Shown one piece after another: positions 43,280 through 53,589 of a DNA stretch of 64,000 nucleotides (positions within the stretch are counted from its first letter, which is position 1; each line of letters starts with the position of its first letter). Source of the stretch: Aphidius gifuensis (Eukaryota; Arthropoda; Insecta; Hymenoptera; Braconidae); assembly GCF_014905175.1 (NCBI RefSeq), contig NC_057788.1, forward strand, positions 14,657,404-14,721,403, given 5' to 3'. Both the position numbers and the translations under genes were made by a program. The notes below the pieces were generated by a model. It searched no databases. It was given only the letters and a program-made list of their open reading frames with translations, and had not been told where the DNA came from.

Positions 43280-45876
43280 AAAAAAAATTTCCGAGCGTCG
43301 CCGAGCATTTTCAAGTCTTTGCTAATTAATTAAAGACATTTAATGACCCGGACACATGATGAAAAAAATATTCTTAAATTCTCCGCGGTATATCCTACTT
43401 CATTCTAATTTTTATTTACAAAAAATATCGCGCTTTGAACTTAAAAAAAAAAAAAAACATAAAGTTTCCGAGCGGCGCGCGGCATTTTCCGATCTTTGCT
43501 AATTAATTAAAGACATTTAATGACCCGGACATATAATAAAAAAAATATCCTCAAATTTCCCGCGGTCTATCCTACTTAATTCTAATTTTTATTTACGAAA
43601 AATATCGCGCTTTGTACCTGAAAAAAAAAAAAAAACGTAAAGTTTCCGAGCGGCGCGCGGCATTTTCTCGTCTTTGTTGATTAATTTAAACCATTTAATG
43701 ACCTGGACACATAATAAAAACAATATCCTCAAATTCCCCGCGGTCTATCCTACTTAATTCTAATTTTTATTTACAAAAAATAACGCGCTTTGTATTTGAA
43801 AAAAAAAAAAAAAACATAAAATTTTCGAGCGTCGCGCGGCATTTTCCGGTCTTTGCTAATTAATTAAAGCCATTTAATGAACCGGACACATAATAAAAAA
43901 AATATCCTTAAATTCTCCGATATATATTCTACTTAATTCTAATTTTTATTTACAAAAAATATCGCGCTTTGTACTTGAAGAAAAAAAAAAAACATAAAGT
44001 TTCCGAGCGGCGCGCGGCATTTTCCGATCTTTGCTAATTAATTTAAACCATTTAATGACCCGGACACATAATAAAAAAAATATCCTCAAATTCCTCACGG
44101 TATATCCTACTTAATTCTAATTTTTATTTACAAAAAATATTGCGCTGTGTACTCGAACAAAAAAAAAAAAAACATTAAATTTCCGAGCGCCGCGCGGCAT
44201 TTTCCGGTCTTTGCTAGATAATTAAACACATTTAATGACCCGGACATATAATAAAAAAAATATTCTCAAATTTCCCGCGGTCTATCCTACTTAATTCTAA
44301 TTTTTATTTACGAAAAATATTGCGCTTTGTACCTGAAAAAAAAAAAAAAAAGGTAAAGTTTCCGAGCGGCGCGCGGCATTTTCTCGTCTTTGTTAATTAA
44401 TTTAAACCATCTAATGACCTGGACACATAATAAAAAAAATATCCTCAAATTCCCCGCGGTCTATCCTACTCAATTCTCATTTTTATTTACAAAAAATAAC
44501 GCGCTTTGTATTTGAAAAAAAAAAAAAAAACATAAAATTTTCGAGCGTCGCGCGGCATTTTCCGATCTTTGCTAATTAATTAAAGCCATTTAATAGACCG
44601 GACACATAATAAAAAAAATATCCTTAAATTCTCCGATATATATTCTACTTAATTCTAATTTTTATTTACAAAAAATATCGCGCTTCGTACTCGAAAAAAA
44701 AAAAAAACATAAAGTTTCCGAGTGCCGCGCGGCATTTTCCGGTCTTTGCTAATTAATTAAAGACATTTAATGACCCGGACATATAATAAAAAAAATATCT
44801 TCAAATTCCCCGCGGTATATCCTACATAATTCTAATTTTTATTTACAAAAAATAACGCGCTGTGTACTCGAAAAAAAAAAAAAAACATAAATTTTCCGAG
44901 CGCCGCGCGGCATTTTCCGGTCTTTGCTAATTAACTAAAGCCATTTAATGAACCGGACATATAATAAAAAAAATATCCTCAAATTTCCCGCGGTCTATCC
45001 TACGTAATTCTAATTTTTATTTACGAAAAATATCGCGCTTTGTACCTGAAAAAAAAAAAAAAAACATAAAATTTTCGAGCGTCGTGCGGCATTTTCCGAT
45101 TTTTGCTAATTAATTAAAGCGATTCAATGAACCGGACACATAATAAAAAAAATATCCTTAAATTCCCCGATATATATTCTACTTAATTCTAATTTTTATT
45201 TACAAAAAATATCGCGCTTTTTACTCGAAAAAAAAAAAAAAACATAAAGTTTCCGAGCGGCGCGCGGCATTTTCTCGTCTTTGTTAATTAATTTAAACCA
45301 TTTAATGACCCGGACACATAATAAAAAAAATATCCTCAAATTCCCCGCGGTATATCCTACATAATTCTAATTTTTATTTACAAAAAATAACGCGCTGTGT
45401 ACTCGAAAAAAAAAAAAAAACATAAAATTTCCGAGTGCCGCGCGGCATTTTCCGGTCTTTGCTAATTAATTAAAGCCATTTAATGAACCGGACATATAAT
45501 AAAAAAAATATCCTTAATTTCCGCGCGATATATCCTACTTAATTCTAATTTTTATTTACGAAAAATATCGCGCTTTGTACTTGAAAAAAAAAAAAAAAAT
45601 ATAAAATTTCTGAGCGTCGCGCGGCATTTTCAGTGTATAATAATTAATTGAAGACATTTAAAGACCCGGACACATATTAAAAAAAATATTCACAAATTCT
45701 TCACGTTATATTCTTCCTAATTTTAATTTTTATTTACAAAAAATCGCGCACTTCGTACTTGAAAAAAAAAAAAAAACATTTCACACTTTCCAGATACTGG
45801 TTTACCGGTCGGCCGGGCTATAGTTTGTTCGCGCTAACTTACATCTGCTAGCTCACATTTGCTAGTTTTAGCCGCA
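43280..45876 (-). repeat. Right terminal inverted repeat with fourteen 179-bp units
   Basis: Fourteen units, spaced about 179 bp, with GGCATTTTC boxes near 43,295, 43,470, 43,660, 43,838, 44,015, 44,197, 44,377, 44,553, 44,731, 44,910, 45,087, 45,267, 45,444 and 45,622. The outer 95 bp mirrors the left end. Variant units recur every four: the CTCGTC variant at units 3, 7 and 12, the GATATATATTCT variant at 4, 8 and 11. Units 2-5 and 6-9 are close copies of one another, a higher-order repeat of about 716 bp. Confidence 0.92.
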
Positions 45877-45886
45877 TTTGCTACAA
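45877..45886. repeat. 10-bp target-site duplication TTTGCTACAA, right
   Basis: Matches 35,789-35,798 at the left end of the transposon. Confidence 0.92.
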
Positions 45887-46164
45887 CTGTCGCGCACCAG
45901 GGCATCGGTACTCGCAATGTACCAAGACACCAGCCCCTGAGAGGTTCTGTAGAAGATGTGGACGCCGAGGGATATTCTGGCAACATGTCCAAAGTGTTCA
46001 GCTCGTTGGTTGGCGGCTGGCCCATATGTACCAGCTTATGGATGCAACGTGTCACGAGAAGTACGTTTTCCATCAGCGCCACCAAGCGAAGAAGATCTTG
46101 ACTTCGCCCGATCTGGAAGGTTCCCGCACCAAAACGAAGCCGAAGCACTAACTCCACCACGCAG
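45887..46164 (+). pseudogene. gag: Gypsy B Gag, C-terminal part
   Basis: Continues gag after the transposon with the His and last Cys of the first zinc knuckle (GHRYSQC) and a second, degenerate knuckle (FCRRCGRRGIFWQH). A Pro-rich linker follows (FPSAPPSEEDLDFARSGR). The frame stops at TGA 46,166-46,168, right at the start of the protease region, which is in another phase. Confidence 0.75.
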
Positions 46165-46449
46165 ATGAATGCTTTGATGGATTCCGGTGCAACGCGCACG
46201 TTCGCTGGGTTAGAAGGTATTCGATTGCTTGAGTCTTCGAATATTCTACCATCAAAAGTTCCCGGTAAAAAGGTTCTCGTAGCTAACGGACAAGTAGAAA
46301 TCATCCGACAAACGTCAATGACTCCAATTTCCCTTGGTGGCCGTACGATCTCGATAAAAACCTTATGGATGCCCTCTCTGTCAGAATCGTTCAACATAGG
46401 TATCGACTTCTTGCGAATTGCTGGGATAGTCGTGGATTTCTTTGGATAG
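46165..46449 (+). CDS. pol: Gypsy B retroviral-type aspartic protease
   Basis: 94 residues. ALMDSGATRTFAG carries the catalytic Asp-Ser-Gly. GKKVLVANGQVEI and FNIGIDFLRIAGIVVDF match the flap region and the hydrophobic-hydrophobic-Gly end of retropepsins. It cleaves Gag and Pol. It lies in a different phase from gag, as in elements that use frameshifting, but decay is an equal explanation. It ends at TAG 46,447-46,449. Confidence 0.82.
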   Translation: MNALMDSGATRTFAGLEGIRLLESSNILPSKVPGKKVLVANGQVEIIRQTSMTPISLGGRTISIKTLWMPSLSESFNIGIDFLRIAGIVVDFFG

Positions 46450-46549
46450 ACGTGGTTCTATCGCGATCAGCCAAATGAAACGTTCTCCTTTGATCCTGTG
46501 GAATCCATACATAGCATTATTGCTGTGATCCTGCCCTGATTTTTCGGCT

Positions 46550-46690
46550 CCGTTTACATTGCAAACGGCTGCAAGTAGTGTGAGTCTCGGTGCTGTCCTG
46601 ACACAGGTTCAGGGTGACAAAGAAAGAGTTATCGCCTATGCAATCCTTAACTGATCCCGAAAAGAAATACACAGTCACTGAACCTAACAG
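46550..46690 (+). pseudogene. pol: Gypsy B RNase H remnant
   Basis: PFTLQTAASSVSLGAVLTQVQ and DKERVIAYA, then after a frameshift the remains of DPEKKYTVTE. This is the start of the Gypsy RNase H. The reverse transcriptase that should precede it is absent, so more than 1 kb was deleted between 46,455 and 46,550. Integrase is also absent. Confidence 0.75.
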
Positions 46691-46824
46691 TCAACTCCGT
46701 CTCCAGTCAGTCCAAACTTACTGTGATGGGATGGGGGGGGGAGGAGAGCGAGAGTCCAAAATAGTAGAAACCGGTACAAAATAACACTGTAAAGATGCCA
46801 GAGTATTATAATAATAATTCACAA

Positions 46825-48480
46825 ATGATTAAGAAAAGCGTAGCCATATTGGTATTAGCGTTGGCCACGGTCGAGGCCCTCATTGCGCTGGGCCCATGCT
46901 AAATACCACAACTATTTCACTGTTGGACGTTGATGAGTGCGACATTGCTCGAGATCCAGTGAAGACTAGCAAGGCACAGGTGATGCTGAGCGAACTAGTC
47001 ACGTACATCCAGGCGGAAGCGTGGCTATGAAAAGTTAAAGTAGCTAGAATAGTCATCACCAATAACGGCAATGCTAGATCTATCAGTCTTATTTCAAGGA
47101 ATGCGTGCAAAACGCTTTATAATCACGGTACGGTGACAGTCGGCAATACGGTTATACAGCAACTGTCACCAGACATTGTAAACTATAGATCTGTTACACT
47201 GGCAGGAAGTGCGAACTCAGATGGAGATTGTTCAGGGGCAAATTATTCAAATGCGTATGGAAGCTGGAACCATGTTGTCGTAACATCCTCCATAACCATT
47301 ACTTATACGAAACAGAGCGCTAGAGTTAAGTTAGAAAAAGACAAGATCCATTTTAGTTCGGGAATTTCTCGCCAGCTGAGAGCTGAATCATGTATCGACA
47401 TGTATGGTGGTTATGCTTTTTGGGACAATAGACCAGCAAGCAAATGATGCGATATAAATAAATATTCAACCATATGGTTTGGCGGAGCCAACGTAGTAGA
47501 AAGTAAAGAAGGCACGGTATATTCAGCAACAGAAAATGGTTATAGCTTCTTTCTTAAGACAAAGAGTTCATTCGAAAATTGCGGTATTAAAATCCTTACT
47601 ACTGAACACCCCAGACTATTTATAACCGTAGGTCACTCACTAACCAATAAAGAGAAAAAAGATCTCGAATCACACGATATAATGAGTAACGTAGATGCTA
47701 AGTTTGTTTATGTAGAACGTTGGGAATTATATTACAATTTGTGGGATATTGAATGTAGATTAGAAAGGAGACAATTGCAGGCAAGCCTGTCCCTCGCTGC
47801 AAATATTCCCGATACGTTCACTTATCAATATATGGGCAAACCCGGCTATACAGCAATAGTAGCAGGGGAAAACATTAATATGATCAATGTGTGGCCGTAG
47901 AGGTGAAAATAAGACAGGACGGTAAATGCTACAGCAATTTACCAATTAGACGAAGAAGAAATGAAAGTATGTTTATGACTCCTCGCACACACACATAATA
48001 ACCCCTGAAGCAACTCAAGTGCCATGAAATGGGCCCTTACCACAATTCTTTAAAATTGATAAGTTATGGTAGAAGTTTATCCCCAATCCAGTCTTAGGCG
48101 ACACGCCTTCAATTTTAAAGCCAGCCACTACAGCTAGTTGGAAATGCAACGCATTGACAGAACTAGCCTCATCAGGTATTTACACCTCGGAAGATCTACA
48201 GAACATGAGGGGAAGAATCATGTTCCCTATTAAGAGATCCACGATGTTAAGTGACTTCGCAGCTCAAGCCTCTGGTACAAATCTTGGATATTACATGGTT
48301 ACGCCTTTTATACTGTATACGGTTGGTCGGTACATTCATTGGCAGCATTATGCTCGACTCTGGCCACTGGTCTTTTGCACGAACGTAAAGCTAAACAAAC
48401 TGGCAGCGGGGAATACCTCAATGAAACTCTCCCGACGTCGAATTATCCCTTTAATTTTTCTTATTCAATTTTGGTAGAAA
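46825..48480 (+). pseudogene. env: Gypsy B env-like glycoprotein remnant
   Basis: Starts with a signal-peptide-like segment (MIKKSVAILVLALATVEALI). Pieces in three phases follow: ISLLDVDECDIARDP (46,905-46,960), GTVTVGNTVIQQLSPDIV, DGDCSGANYSNAYGSWNHVVV, KIHFSSGISRQL and GGYAFWDNRP (47,130-47,447), SSFENCGIKILTTEHPRLFI (47,560-47,640), VYVERWELYYNLWDIECRLERRQ (47,700-47,770) and, near the end, DFAAQASGTNLGYYMVTPFIL (48,250-48,320). Conserved Cys, a YGSW motif and a late hydrophobic region fit the glycoproteins that some insect LTR elements share with chuviruses (class III fusion type). Several stops and frameshifts show that it is dead. Confidence 0.6.
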
Positions 48481-48672
48481 ACTGTGAAAATTAATAATTT
48501 TTTTTTTAAATGGAAAAATGGCTATAGAAATTATTAGTATTTTAAATCTATCAAAAAAAAGACTAGTCATTATTTTTTTGTTTTTTTTTATTAATCTCTA
48601 TTGACGATTCGCCTGTATTATATATAAAAATGTACTCTCATCAATAATAATTTAAAATACGTATTTAAATTT

Positions 48673-48707
<35 letters not shown>

Positions 48708-49055
48708 CACAACTATTGATGAATTTACGCCTTTCACTGGTGAAGGTTTTTTTCCTTCGTCAATTAAGAAAAAAAAATAATATTTAAATAAATAATTATT
48801 ATTTATTTAAATATTATATATATATATACAAAATAGTAACTATATTCATTAAAAACATCTTGTCTTTTTTATATAAAAAAAAAAATATGTCTGGAGTATT
48901 TTTTTCATAATAAAATTATTGTCAAAAGTTAAGTTTTAATTTTTTTCTTTTTATCACAAAACCTTAACGACTTTTACACTAATACATAGTACATGTTTTT
49001 TTTTTTTTTGATGAATGATTGTGAAACGCATTCCAATTTAATATTGTATTTGATT
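48481..49055. other. Low-complexity AT-rich stretch
   Basis: Long T and A runs (48,676-48,703, 48,997-49,009) and a TA run near 48,820. No gene and no recognisable 3' LTR of Gypsy B. Confidence 0.5.
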
Positions 49056-49740
49056 GAACATCCAACATGTACTTCAAAGTTTCAACCTTGGACCACTTTT
49101 GTTCGATATATACATATATATCAATGATCTACCTCTATATCTATTCCGCTATACTCTTATTTATACTGATCATGTTAAACTATTTTTACCAATCACATCT
49201 AACTCTGAATGTGAATTGTTGCAAACAAACTTAAATAAATTTCCTCACTGGTGTAAATTAAATAATCTAGATAGAAATGCCTCTAAATGTAATACTATGA
49301 CTTATTGTGAAGGTAAACGACCATTGATATCAAATTATAAAATTAATTGTAATATGTAGAAGGTACTCATTTAATTACAGATTAAGATATAACGTTGGAT
49401 ACGAATTCGTCATTTATTTTCACATTGAGAAGCTTGTGAAGTCTGCTATGTCTGCTCTTGGATTAGTTTTTAGATTACCGCAATCGTTTACTGATTCAAA
49501 CTCAATAAAAGTATTATATTTTGCATTTTTTTAAATCGAAACTTGAATATTGTTCAATAATATATGCACTCAAGAACAACAAGCAATATAAACTGATACA
49601 TAAAATTTAGCGTAAATTCATTAAAATTCTAATATGGAAAATTTATGAATATTATCCACATAGGGACATTGATAATGACACTATTAATAAACTAACTGAT
49701 GTGAAGTTATTAATAATGAGATATAGAGCAGCACTTATAA
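49056..49740 (+). pseudogene. Non-LTR retrotransposon reverse transcriptase remnant (Jockey-like)
   Basis: FNLGPLLFDIYI and INDLPLYLF (49,080-49,145) correspond to the GPLLF..INDLP motif of non-LTR reverse transcriptases. The catalytic YADD box is changed to YTDH (near 49,163). NLNKFPHWCKLNNLDRNASKC follows (49,225-49,290). To 49,740, in broken frames, come traces of the thumb region (LFxIFLNRNLNIVQ). It is truncated at both ends and inactive. Confidence 0.75.
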
Positions 49741-49991
49741 GTAGTGTACATAGGAGGATATTGGGACACCCCCCGCTGTGCCACCTCCTCGGTGATCCGT
49801 GGTTGATTTCGTAAAATTCGCGAGGCCTCGTCCCGGGGGTCCACGAATTAATTCAACTCTTCGATCGTCGCAGGGGTCCTTAAATTAATTAATTGACTAG
49901 GCCAATTAATTAATTAATTAGGTTAAAACGCCACAGGAGGTCCTCCCATTAATTAATTAGAGCAATATCGCCATGGGGGGTCCCGATTTTT
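49741..49991. other. GC-richer stretch with TTAATTAA runs
   Basis: Unusually GC-rich for the window (GGGACACCCCCCGCTG, CGTCCCGGGGGTCC) and with repeated AATTAATTAATTA runs at 49,853-49,955. A GTCC/TCCC-rich motif (GGGGTCC, GGAGGTCC, GGGGGGTCCC) recurs four times. Probably a degenerate minisatellite. Confidence 0.4.
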
Positions 49992-50120
49992 TTGTAAGAC
50001 TCCATGTTGGTTTTTTCCGTAAGTCGCTATATTAGATTTTTTGACGCCATATTGGTTTTTTCGTAAGACGCCATATTCGATTTTTTTTTGACGTCATCTT
50101 TGGTTTTTGAAAGACGCCAT
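49992..50120. repeat. Minisatellite GTAAGACGCCATATTGGTTTTTT
   Basis: Five to six diverged copies of a 22-27-bp unit with the core AAGACGCCATATTGG, starting near 49,994, 50,020, 50,043, 50,063, 50,093 and 50,110. Confidence 0.8.
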
Positions 50121-50280
50121 TTGTGTTATTATTATTAATGGAAAGAAAAATATCTTTCCTAACCGGGATTTGAACTCGGACCTTTGGCATGAGAGTCATC
50201 TCCTGAACCAAACAAGAGATTATGATATATCCTATCGGTAGAAGAATATTCCTCCATATATTATACAATGAAAAACTTTG

Positions 50281-50378
50281 CCTTCGATAGCTCAGTTGGT
50301 AGTAGCAATGGACTGTAATTGGTTTAATTAAAATATGAGAGATATCCAGAGGTCGTTGGTTTGAATCCGGCTCGAAGG
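50281..50378 (+). tRNA. tRNA-Tyr(GTA)-like gene, second copy, probably a pseudogene
   Basis: CCTTCGATAGCTCAGTTGGTAG, GACTGTAA with the GTA anticodon, an AT-rich intron, then GGTTTGAATCC and CTCGAAGG, with a T run as terminator from 50,382. The B box has a T where the first copy has C (GGTTTGAATCC), and the D arm is altered, so pol III activity is doubtful. Confidence 0.65.
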
Positions 50379-50649
50379 GAAATTTTTTTTTTTATGAATT
50401 TATATAAAACCGTGTTGATGGAATTAAAAGAAAAAAATTCATCTCGATGATAGTTTGAGCTGAGGACCAATTCTTTCATAGGTTGGAACCTTAGCTCTTG
50501 CATCATCAGTACAAATTACAGAAAAAGTTGTAAATAATTTCATTATTTCATCATCAATTTGATGTTTGTAAAATAAGTTGTGTAAGGGTTAAAAAAGGTA
50601 GGGGTAAATGAGAAGTGGAAGGGACAGAAAAAAGAGGGGAATGGTTATT

Positions 50650-50730
50650 CAGAGGTATAAAAGAAATATCATCAGTTCAGAACTGGTCACTATACAGTTG
50701 AGTTAAGTTGAGTTGATATAATAAAATAAA
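50650..50730 (+). promoter_or_regulatory. Core promoter of the unknown gene, copy 2
   Basis: TATAAAA near 50,658, then TCAGTTCAGAACTGG and GGTCACT about 33 bases after the TATA, then a short leader to the ATG at 50,731. The layout equals that of copy 1. Confidence 0.6.
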
Positions 50731-51545
50731 ATGTCAGCATTTATTGATTTTCAAGGATTTCAAGAACCCCAAGGTTTATTTGTTGCCAAAGAGTTGGTTA
50801 TTCAAACTATTAATTCAAGATCTTCACCAACTATAAAAATATTCAAACCACCTTGTGAAAAATCACATCTAACAGAAAAATATAAGAAAACTGTGAATAA
50901 TTGTGAGAAAAATTATCATGGGATATCTTGGGAAGCTGGTCATGATCAATATAATAACGTATCAACAATAATCATTAAAGAATTAGTTGGAAAGTTTAAT
51001 TATTCATTTGTCAAAGGTGAAGATAGAGAAAAATGGTTAACATTTATTTTACGTTTTAATCCGATGACAATTTTTCAATAAGGCCCGGGTTATCCAGATA
51101 TAAAAATATTAGAGACGGAACATCCAGCAATACGACATATGAATTCACATCCTTCATGCAGTTCTTACAAATGTGCATATGGAAATGCACAAAGATACAA
51201 ATATTGGTATATTAAAAAATTTTCAACAAGAGCCAACATGAAAAAATCCATTTTACATTTTTGTGCAGTAGAAAATATAACTGAATTGACACAATAAGAT
51301 ATTGCTGCACTTTCAGTGATGGCTATCATAAAATTTTCATCACATCAAATTGATGAAATTCGAGAAAAATTATCTGTAGAACAACGTTCGAATCCATCAA
51401 TTTCAAGATTAAAACGATGCAAAAAACATCCAATACAAAATGATTGTGGAGATGAAGTTGGAATATTTTATTATGTACTAGAAAAAGATTGTTTAAAATG
51501 TTAAAAAGGTACTGACAATGGAGAATTGAATTTTATTATTGAATA
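50731..51545 (+). pseudogene. Gene of unknown function (MSAFIDFQGFQ family), copy 2
   Basis: One continuous frame from the ATG (MSAFIDFQGFQEPQGLFVAK) broken by TAA at about 51,079, TAA at about 51,296 and TAA at about 51,502. Between the stops the sequence follows copy 1 closely (PDIKILETEHPAIRH, SSYKCAYGNAQRYK, KKSILHFCAVENITEL, EKLSVEQRSNPSISRLKRC). It keeps the two bases that copy 1 lost near 28,075 but lacks two codons present in copy 1 near 51,080. The two copies were therefore broken by different changes after duplication. Confidence 0.8.
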
Positions 51546-52143
51546 AATGATGCAAAACCAAATTTTTGAAAGTTGTTGATTTTTAGAACTATCCTTCCGC
51601 CCTTAAAATATAAAATATAAAAAAAAAATAAAGATTTAGTTTGTATAATAGAATAATAGAAATGAGTTTCAACAAGTTTTAACATGTTTAAACAGGAAAA
51701 ATGAAAAAAAAAATACCATCTAGATTTCATTGTTATAAAAATTGATGAATCATCTAACAACAATGGATTAAAAGATTAAATTTTAGAAAATATACTAAAA
51801 CAGGAACTATTAGCTTTTCTCGAAAAATATTTTTTATTTCTATTGTTATAAATTCCATAAAGAAGATTATAGGATTAAAAGATTAGACTAATAGAAAGAA
51901 AAAACTAATTTTTAAAAAGAAAAAATTTTTAGTCGGGATAAGCATCACCTGATTCTCCTTCTCCCACAAAATATCAACCAATCACGAGGTTCCCACACTT
52001 CTAAAAAAATTTATAGTAGTGATAAGCAAAACATGATTTTATTTTTCTCACAAAATATTAACCAATCACAACGTTCCCCCACTCTTGGTAAAGAGAGGAA
52101 AGGGAACTTTTTCGTTGGTGGGGGACCTAAGATTTAGTATATA

Positions 52144-52559
52144 GCTAGATCCACGTGAATTTTGAGTCCAAAAATTGAATTCACTTGAAATATTTTTTTA
52201 TTGTTCTAGAGAGAAAAATATTAAATACGTATTTTTTTTTTTTTTTTTCAAAAAATTTTAACTTCTGATTTTTTTTAGTTTTGATTTTTAGGGATTTTTG
52301 AAGAAATGTACCAGCTTTTGCATACATTTTACTCGAAAACTATTGACCTCATTGAAAAACTTATACTTAAAGACATACTTAAAGACAAAAAAGTTTAACT
52401 TTTATTTATAGTTTACAAAAAAAAACTTTAAAAATGTTTGAACAATTTTTTTATCATTATTTGTTAAATAAACAAATGAAATCGATTATTCTCAAACTTG
52501 GACTCAATTTTTTTTTTTTTTTTAGGGAATTTTAATTTCCTATTGTTTTCGCTTTTCAT
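52144..52559. other. AT-rich noncoding stretch
   Basis: T runs at 52,230-52,248 and 52,508-52,523. No gene or repeat recognised. Confidence 0.5.
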
Positions 52560-53290
52560 CTAGACAAAAAAAATAAAAAAAAAGAAAACTATTCAATAGT
52601 AACAATGACATTATTTAGATATCATCGCAATCATAATAGCAATAAATAAAGTGGAATTTATATATGCAATGTCAGGACGGTTATTAAAATAAAGAACAAT
52701 AACATTAGCAGACGACAGTGATTATAAAGTAAAATAAAATTTAAATGAAAAAAAGTTTGATTAAACTAAATAAAGATAATAAATTTACCAAAGAAAATAT
52801 ATTTTAGATTGAACTAACTATATAGAATGAAAAGGCAGAAAATTTCTAGGGAAAAAAGGGTGATGTGATAGTATTAAAGGAATTGAAAATAAATGAATAT
52901 AAAAAAATTAAAAATATAATGACGACTTCAGCAACAACTAAAACGTTAAATCCTGATTCAACCGAGAGAAAAAAGTAAATAGAATAAATACAATCGAACT
53001 CGACAATTTTGTAATAAATATTTAACATTGACAGGCTAAAATCATAGTACAACAAAATGAATAAAAGTTTAAAAGGTTAGAAGAAAGCGATTCTGGACAT
53101 GGAGATGACCCATTAGAAGGAACAAGCAAAATGAATGAAAATTAAATAAATTTTAGCTGTAACAATAATCATTGTAACAATAGAGAATGAAATAAATTTG
53201 TAGTCACGAATTTTAATATATATTAAAGGAGAAATTAAAATTCCCCCCGCAGGGAAGGCACAGTTGCTTCAGCAACTGTATGATCATTTT
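52560..53290 (+). repeat. Unclassified dispersed repeat, copy 2, with 3' hairpin
   Basis: Matches 1745-2160. The start (GAAAACTATTCAATA, then GATATCATCGCAATCATAAT) and the end (CCCCCCGCAGGGAAGG and the hairpin at 53,260-53,279, ACAGTTGC/GCAACTGT with loop TTCA) are shared. About 350 bp in the middle (52,800-53,150) has no counterpart in copy 1. Confidence 0.6.
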
Positions 53291-53589
53291 TTTCATCAAT
53301 AAATAATCGTTAAAATATAAGAAATTTTTGAGCAAATTCTAGGTTCAGCATTTTCATAACTTTTTGAGAAACAAATAAATAAAGAGTGAAAAACACGGTT
53401 TGAATTTAGATTCCATTTTGATGTGATTGATTAATTTCTGTTCTTTTTCGTTTTGAAAAAAAGACAAGACAAACTTCAATATTAGAAAAAAAAAACAATT
53501 TCTAAACTTGCAAAACAACAATAAAATTATTTGTTCATTGTAAAATTGAATAATGATGAAAAAAAACAAATCGCAATCAATTATTAAAA

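Larger units (their letters stand above)
35799..45876 (+). mobile_element. FB/NOF-like (MULE-type) DNA transposon, 10.1 kb
   Basis: Ends are TGCGGCTRAAACTAGCAAAT and its reverse complement. Over the outer 100 bp the two ends differ at one base by eye (35,807 G). Inside each end is a tandem array of 179-bp units, 4 units at 35,890-36,600 and 14 at 43,280-45,780, in opposite orientation. Between lie noncoding sequence, a MITE, a palindrome and a NOF-like transposase/Ulp1 protease region. Long inverted repeats made of tandem subrepeats with a single central gene are the known plan of Drosophila foldback FB-NOF elements, and 9-10-bp duplications are usual for MULEs. The assignment to the NOF branch is inference; the boundaries are directly visible. 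Confidence 0.9.
33074..48480 (+). mobile_element. Gypsy B: LTR retrotransposon with env-like gene, disrupted
   Basis: A 5' LTR, tRNA-Lys-type primer site, gag, protease, RNase H remnant and env-like gene lie in the expected order. Most of reverse transcriptase and all of integrase are deleted between about 46,455 and 46,825. The 10-kb DNA transposon at 35,799-45,876 splits gag. No 3' LTR is visible after 48,480, so the right end is lost and no target duplication can be shown. The left end sits inside the Gypsy A integrase. Confidence 0.8.
50197..52143 (+). repeat. Inverted segmental duplication, right copy
   Basis: The reverse complement of 27,127-29,005. It holds, in order, a short stretch shared with the border of the polymerase fragment, the tRNA-Tyr-like gene, the promoter and gene of unknown function, and the 84-bp tandem units. 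It ends at TAGTATATA (52,135-52,143), beyond which the two copies differ. Confidence 0.85.

Noticed and set aside
43280..45780. CRISPR-like appearance of regularly spaced repeats
   Set aside because: Units are 179 bp, contiguous, without unique spacers, and are mirrored at the other end of a DNA transposon in a eukaryotic genome.
45834..46397. 187-residue minus-strand ORF
   Set aside because: Antisense to the Gypsy B gag tail and protease, which have clear family motifs on the plus strand.
48820..48835. Possible 3' LTR of Gypsy B near 48.5-49 kb
   Set aside because: No TGTAAC start or stretch matching the 33,074 LTR was found; the region is only low-complexity A and T.
50159..50215. tRNA-Met-like 3' half on the minus strand (CAT near an anticodon position, T-arm-like CCGAGTTCAAATCCCGG)
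   Set aside because: The presumed anticodon stem does not pair, and no 5' half with acceptor and D arm is present. Part of the sequence also belongs to the inverted-duplication border.
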